From Edaphobacter sp. (GTDB taxonomy: Bacteria > Acidobacteriota > Terriglobia > Terriglobales > Acidobacteriaceae), in NCBI GenBank assembly GCA_025462645.1, contig JAOAPB010000059.1, positions 1-64,000 of the forward strand: a stretch of 64,000 bases of DNA, given 5' to 3'. Positions 60,266 through 64,000 of this stretch are shown one piece after another. The position numbers and the translations under genes are program-made. The first letter of the stretch is position 1; each line of letters opens with the position of its first letter. Under the pieces are notes generated by a model. The model was not told the DNA's origin and searched no databases. It was given only the letters and a program-made list of their open reading frames with translations.

Positions 60266-60649
60266 ATGACAGCTTCGTTTCTTCTGCAACAGACTGTTCC
60301 CCTTGGCTCCCTCTGGGGAGACTACGTGAAGACCATGGTCATACTGATTGGCATCTGCCTCTTTGCTATCGGTGCTCTGAAGTTTCTCGGGCCTCGTCTG
60401 CGGGCGAACACAGGTTCGTCCTCAGGACGCATCAACGTGCTCGCACGCCAGGCGCTGGAACCACGGAAAACTCTATATGTCGTGCGCGCCGAAAACACCA
60501 CCATGCTGATTGCGACAAGTGGCGAATCCGTGCATTTCATGACGCTTGTTGAACAGACAGACTTCCCCGAAGAACAGACAGCAGAAGCCAGCTTGCCCGC
60601 AAATGCACCTATGTTTCGGAAAATTACCCAACTTGTGAAAGATCGCTAG
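60266..60649 (+). CDS. FliO-like export-gate assembly protein
   Basis: A 127-residue protein with one membrane helix (MVILIGICLFAIGALKFLG) followed by a small cytoplasmic domain: RINVLARQALEPRKTLYVVR and MLIATSGESVHFMTLVE. This is the pattern of FliO/MopB, the chaperone that stabilises FliP (SctR) rings in flagella. Injectisomes normally lack FliO. It starts directly after the sctQ stop and precedes sctR, the flagellar fliN-fliO-fliP order. Confidence 0.72.
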   Translation: MTASFLLQQTVPLGSLWGDYVKTMVILIGICLFAIGALKFLGPRLRANTGSSSGRINVLARQALEPRKTLYVVRAENTTMLIATSGESVHFMTLVEQTDFPEEQTAEASLPANAPMFRKITQLVKDR

Positions 60650-60662
60650 GCAGCGAATAGAT

Positions 60663-61556
60663 ATGACACCAGCCTCGTTACCCAATCCAGTTGTAATGGT
60701 CATCATTCTCGGCTCTTTGGCCCTTGCGCCATTTGTGCTGGTCATGCTGACCTCCTTCGTCAAGATGTCGGTCGTTCTCTCCATCCTGCGCAATGCGTTG
60801 GGAACGCAGAACGTTCCACCGAACCAGGTCATCACAGGACTGGCATTCGTCCTGACGTTTTTTGTGATGACCCCGGTCGTAAAGCAAATGTACAAGGATG
60901 CGGGATCAATCGCAGGCACGAAGGACATGATCTCCGAGGCAAGCGTCAAGAGTGTGTTCGATGCGGTTGGACGTGGCAAGGAACCTTTGAGGCGCTTCCT
61001 CATCAGGCATGCGCACAACGAGGATCGCCTGCTCTTCGTGGAGCTTGCGCGGCGTCTGGATGAATCGTCACAGACACTACATCCGCAGCCGAGTGCTGCT
61101 CCCGCGACGTCCTCGCCATCGATTACGACCACCGCTCCTATCAACTCAACGACTTTGACTGTCACACCTGCTGCGCTGGCGATCGTCACGAACACCGTGC
61201 CTGCCTCTGGCAATACAGCGGCGCAACTCTCTTCAGTGCAAACGACAAACGTACCTGCGTCGCAACCGGCGCTTCCGGTCCCTGTTGTGGAAGAAACGTC
61301 GCCGCTTTCGAAGGATGACTTTCAGGTCATCATTCCTGCGTTTGTCACGAGCCAGTTGAAAGAGGCATTTCAGATTGGCTTCCTGATCTTCCTACCGTTC
61401 ATCATCATCGACATGGTTGTCGCGAACATCCTGCTCGCTATGGGCATGAGCATGCTTTCGCCTAGTGTTATCTCGCTGCCATTCAAGCTACTGCTCTTTG
61501 TTCTTGTCGACGGCTGGTTTCTCATTGTGCGAGGACTTGTCCTCAGCTATGTATAG
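60663..61556 (+). CDS. sctR: Type III secretion export gate protein SctR with insert
   Basis: A 297-residue SctR/FliP homologue; the family norm is ~215. Conserved blocks are at both ends: LTSFVKMSVVLSILRNALGT, PPNQVITGLAFVLTFFVMTP, then IPAFVTSQLKEAFQIGFLIF, LPFIIIDMVVANILLAMGMS and LPFKLLLFVLVDGW. Between them, residues ~134-213 are a Ser/Thr/Ala/Pro-rich insert of about 80 residues in the extracytoplasmic loop. Removing it gives a normal length. SctR5S4T1 forms the gate. Confidence 0.95.
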   Translation: MTPASLPNPVVMVIILGSLALAPFVLVMLTSFVKMSVVLSILRNALGTQNVPPNQVITGLAFVLTFFVMTPVVKQMYKDAGSIAGTKDMISEASVKSVFDAVGRGKEPLRRFLIRHAHNEDRLLFVELARRLDESSQTLHPQPSAAPATSSPSITTTAPINSTTLTVTPAALAIVTNTVPASGNTAAQLSSVQTTNVPASQPALPVPVVEETSPLSKDDFQVIIPAFVTSQLKEAFQIGFLIFLPFIIIDMVVANILLAMGMSMLSPSVISLPFKLLLFVLVDGWFLIVRGLVLSYV

Positions 61557-61578
61557 ATCGAAACGGAGCTAACTCTAA

Positions 61579-61845
61579 ATGGATACAGAGACAATAGTTT
61601 CCATTCTGCGCCAGGGCCTGTACCTCGTGCTGATGGTGTCCGCTGGCCCAATGGCAGCAGCACTGGTCGTTGGTCTTTTCATCAGCATTCTGCAGGCGAC
61701 CACGCAGATACAGGAGCAGACGCTGAGCTACGTTCCAAAGATCGTTGCTGTCTCGTTCGCGCTTGCCATCCTTGGTCCCTGGATGCTGAAAGAAGTTGTG
61801 CAGTTTGCGCAGATGGTCCTCAACTCCATCCCTTCGGTGCATTGA
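61579..61845 (+). CDS. sctS: Type III secretion export gate protein SctS
   Basis: An 88-residue FliQ/SctS protein with two membrane helices: LRQGLYLVLMVSAGPMAAAL and FALAILGPWMLKEVVQFAQM. The loop motif ISILQATTQIQEQTLSYVPK is diagnostic. Its stop overlaps the sctT start (TGATG). Confidence 0.95.
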   Translation: MDTETIVSILRQGLYLVLMVSAGPMAAALVVGLFISILQATTQIQEQTLSYVPKIVAVSFALAILGPWMLKEVVQFAQMVLNSIPSVH

Positions 61846-62675
61846 TGGAAATGTTGCCTGCTCTGCAAAGCATCCTCACGAGCCTAGGTGTTCATACGAA
61901 CATCCAGGACTTTTTGTTGCTGTTTTTTCTGATCTTCACCCGCGTCGCCGCAGCGTTGAACCTCACGCCGTTTCTTGGCGGGAAGGCTCTGCCTGGTCAG
62001 ATTAAGGTGGGGCTTGCAGTGATGATCGCAGCAGTCCTCTTCCCTGGCTTGAACAAGACCGCCGGCCCAATGCCGAACAACTTCTTGTTCTACTGCGCGC
62101 TTTTGGCGAAAGAGTTCATCGTGGGCATGATGATCGGTTTCATCTCGCAGATGGTGTTCTTCGGAGTGCAGATCGCAGGCACCATCATCGATACGCAAAG
62201 AGGGCTGAACCAGATCACATACCTCGCCCCCGAACTCCCCGGAAACGTCTCGGCTACCGGCAACTTACAGATTCAGGCGTCCATCGCTCTATTCCTCGTG
62301 CTGGGTGGCCATCTATTCTTTATCCGCAGCCTCGGGCTTAGCTTTCTGGTCATTCCGCCAATTCAACTCCTGCACATGACTCCCGGCTGGGAAGGTCTGG
62401 CTGAAGAGTTCACAAGAATCTCGGCGTCAGCCATCCGCATTGGCGTGCAGTTATGCGCTCCGGTTGTGCTCACCATCTTCCTCGTCGATGTCTCGTTCGG
62501 CAGTATTCAGAAAGTGGCTTCGTCGCTCAAAATCAGCAACGACACAAACACTGCAAAGTCATGGATTGGTCTTGCCGTATTTTTCCTTTCGGCACCTTTC
62601 TTTTTCGAACAGCTCCTCCGGTATCTTGCTTCCATGATCCCGATAATTGATCACTTTGTAAAAATCCTCACTTAA
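61845..62675 (+). CDS. sctT: Type III secretion export gate protein SctT
   Basis: A 276-residue FliR/SctT protein with about six membrane helices. Family marks: RVAAALNLTPFLGGKALPGQ, KVGLAVMIAAVLFPGL, LLAKEFIVGMMIGFISQMVF, AGTIIDTQRGLNQITYLAPE and LCAPVVLTIFLVDVSFGSIQ. The start is ATG 61845, overlapping the sctS stop by one base; a TTG three bases earlier is less likely. Completes the export gate with SctR and SctS. Confidence 0.95.
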   Translation: MEMLPALQSILTSLGVHTNIQDFLLLFFLIFTRVAAALNLTPFLGGKALPGQIKVGLAVMIAAVLFPGLNKTAGPMPNNFLFYCALLAKEFIVGMMIGFISQMVFFGVQIAGTIIDTQRGLNQITYLAPELPGNVSATGNLQIQASIALFLVLGGHLFFIRSLGLSFLVIPPIQLLHMTPGWEGLAEEFTRISASAIRIGVQLCAPVVLTIFLVDVSFGSIQKVASSLKISNDTNTAKSWIGLAVFFLSAPFFFEQLLRYLASMIPIIDHFVKILT

Positions 62676-62715
62676 GCGTGAGCTCAAGAGTCGTTGTAGC
62701 TAGAGATTACGGTAG

Positions 62716-63780
62716 ATGGCCGATAAAACAGAAAAACCAACGCCAAAAAAACTAAAGGAAGCCCGTGAAAAGGGGCAGATTCCCAAAAGCAACGACCTCA
62801 CGCAAGCGGTGTTGTTTCTGGTTGCCGGTGCCATGCTTTCAGGTTGGGGGCCGAGCCTCATCGAACAACTAAAGAAGTTCATGATCGACTCGTTCGACGC
62901 AAAGCTTCTTTCAGGCCAGCTCGATGGTTTGCTCTTTGCTCAGAGAATCAGCAACGCCGGACTCAAGTTCCTGCTGCTGATTATTCCGTTCCTGGCCGCC
63001 CTTATGGTCGCTGCCATTGCCGTCAACTTCGCACAGACCCAAGGATTGCTCTTCTCCCCTGCCGCCCTTTCGCCCAAGTTCTCGAAGCTCAACCCCGTCG
63101 CCGCTCTTCAGAGTATGTTTCTGAAGCCGAAGACTTACATCGAACTCGTCAAAACTCTACTGAAGTTTGTCATTATCGCGTGGCTCGCCTATTCCACGCT
63201 GATGCCCGAGTTAAGAGACCTTATCCTCTCGAGCAGAATCGGTATGTCCGAGGTCGCATCGTTCGCCCCCATGCTTCTGTTCAAGCTTCTGTTCAAGGTA
63301 GGAGGAGTATTCCTGGTCTTCGGCGCTGCCGATTTCGCGATTCAGAAAAAGCTATTCATGAATGAGCTGATGATGTCGAAGGAAGAGATCAAGCAAGAGT
63401 ACAAAGAGCAGGAAGGTGATCCTCACCTCAAGGGCGAGCGAAAGCACCTGCAGAGGAAGCTCCTGCAGGAGGCGGCGGCAAAGCGAGTTCCTGAGGCAAA
63501 AGCGGTAATCATCAACCCCACGCACATTGCCGTGGCCATCGAATATGACGAGCAGGTCATGAACGCTCCGCGACTGGCAGCAAAAGGCCAGTTACAGATG
63601 GCGAAGCGGATCGTCGAGATCGCAAAAAAACATCAAGTTCCGGTTATTCGGAATATTCCACTCGCCAGAAGCCTTTTTACATTAGAGCTCGATCAGGAAG
63701 TGCCTGAAGACCTCTACGAGGCGGTCGCAGAGATTCTGAACTTCGTCGCAAAGCTGGAGAACATCAATGAAAGTCAATAA
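62716..63780 (+). CDS. sctU: Type III secretion switch protein SctU
   Basis: A 354-residue FlhB/SctU homologue. It begins ADKTEKPTPKKLKEAREKGQ, the family N-terminus, has four membrane helices (residues ~30-210) and a cytoplasmic domain with the autocleavage site AVIINPTHIAVAIEYDE (cleavage between Asn267 and Pro268). After cleavage SctU switches from early substrates to later ones, together with SctP. Last recognised core gene in the window, overlapping the next frame by 14 bases. Confidence 0.96.
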   Translation: MADKTEKPTPKKLKEAREKGQIPKSNDLTQAVLFLVAGAMLSGWGPSLIEQLKKFMIDSFDAKLLSGQLDGLLFAQRISNAGLKFLLLIIPFLAALMVAAIAVNFAQTQGLLFSPAALSPKFSKLNPVAALQSMFLKPKTYIELVKTLLKFVIIAWLAYSTLMPELRDLILSSRIGMSEVASFAPMLLFKLLFKVGGVFLVFGAADFAIQKKLFMNELMMSKEEIKQEYKEQEGDPHLKGERKHLQRKLLQEAAAKRVPEAKAVIINPTHIAVAIEYDEQVMNAPRLAAKGQLQMAKRIVEIAKKHQVPVIRNIPLARSLFTLELDQEVPEDLYEAVAEILNFVAKLENINESQ

Positions 63781-64000
63781 CGTCAACACGCAATACGAGA
63801 TTCCGGGCTTTGATATCGCACCCCAGGCGTTCGAACCAGGGGAAGACGATGATTTCGAAGGTGCACCGTATAGCCGCGATCCCGGTGTCATATCCCCTCC
63901 TCCTGCGGGTGGATGGCAACAGCTTCTCGGCCTGATGCAGCCCTCCCCCACGCCGACGAGCATTGAACCCCCAACTCGCCAAACGACCGGACGGTCACGT
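63767..64000 (+). CDS. Unidentified protein, 5' part only, cut by window edge
   Basis: The frame opens at ATG 63767 inside the end of sctU and stays open to the edge (78 codons). The N-terminus MKVNNVNTQYEIPGFDIAPQ is followed by an acidic stretch (EPGEDDDFEGA) and a Pro/Thr/Ser-rich segment. No family is recognised. Tight overlap with sctU implies it is part of the same operon; a secreted substrate or accessory component of the system is possible. Confidence 0.6.
   Translation, partial: MKVNNVNTQYEIPGFDIAPQAFEPGEDDDFEGAPYSRDPGVISPPPAGGWQQLLGLMQPSPTPTSIEPPTRQTTGRSR

Noticed and set aside
54042..63780. Flagellar export operon
   Set aside because: SctJ is a YscJ-type lipoprotein rather than FliF, an SctI-like rod is present, and no hook, rod, motor or flagellin gene is seen. 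The FliO-like gene is the only flagellar trait.
1..64000. CRISPR arrays, prophage and rRNA genes
   Set aside because: No regularly spaced repeats, phage structural genes or rRNA sequence were seen anywhere in the window.

Overview
The window looks like a chromosomal segment of an Acidobacteriota, most likely class Terriglobia (Granulicella/Edaphobacter/Terriglobus type). The evidence is moderately high GC, two secreted von Willebrand A proteins of the 'VWFA-related Acidobacterial domain' type, an M56/BlaI regulatory pair with repeat-bearing partners, and intergenic repeats whose translation reads 'CHPERSR'. This is inference from gene content and repeat type; no rRNA gene is present to confirm it.

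1-9.1 kb: mostly minus-strand housekeeping genes: glyS (cut by the left edge), glyQ, recO, a ferredoxin and an inositol-monophosphatase-family gene. A frameshifted VWFA gene, a divergent HxlR/short-chain dehydrogenase pair and a CrtX/MGT-type glycosyltransferase lie among them. 9.1-13.3 kb: a translationally coupled moaD-moaE-VWFA run, a beta-propeller lipoprotein and an M28 peptidase. 13.3-17.2 kb: a peroxide-defence block (two AhpD-like proteins, ahpC, katA, perR) with a Fur/PerR-like box at the perR-katA promoter. 17.3-29.4 kb: nadA-DUF2203, tatAB/tatC with a glutaminyl-cyclase-like M28 enzyme, TerC, a PepSY-like membrane protein ending inside a 143-bp inverted-repeat element, nadB, and the aroB-ubiE/menG-CDF operon. 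29.4-31.3 kb is repeat-rich intergenic DNA around a PASTA protein. 31.3-42.5 kb: yhaM-aroC-def-fmt-rsmB, a SurA-like foldase, an S41 peptidase, tRNA-Gly(CCC) and a sugar porter.

42.9-45.9 kb is a three-gene blaI-blaR1-secreted-repeat-protein operon whose promoter overlaps two palindromic operators. 46.0-49.8 kb holds Tat-exported enzymes: a ThuA-like gene with a nonsense codon, a RidA-like protein and a SelA-like PLP protein. A 120-bp intergenic element with a GC-rich hairpin occurs twice (31.1 and 49.9 kb, opposite orientation).

50.5-64.0 kb is the standout. It is a non-flagellar type III secretion locus in near-gapless order sctI-sctJ-(sctK-position orphan)-sctL-sctN-sctO-sctP-sctQ-fliO-like-sctR-sctS-sctT-sctU and runs off the right edge. 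It begins with a Ser-rich candidate effector on the opposite strand, a Gly/Gln-rich harpin-like protein lacking Cys, Trp, Tyr and Phe, and a protein-kinase C-lobe fold that has lost its catalytic residues. Three features are unusual: SctQ carries an N-terminal FHA domain (normally a feature of SctD), a FliO-like gene typical of flagella sits between sctQ and sctR, and SctR has an insert of about 80 residues rich in Ser, Thr, Ala and Pro. SctC, SctD, SctF and SctV are not in the window and may lie to the right.
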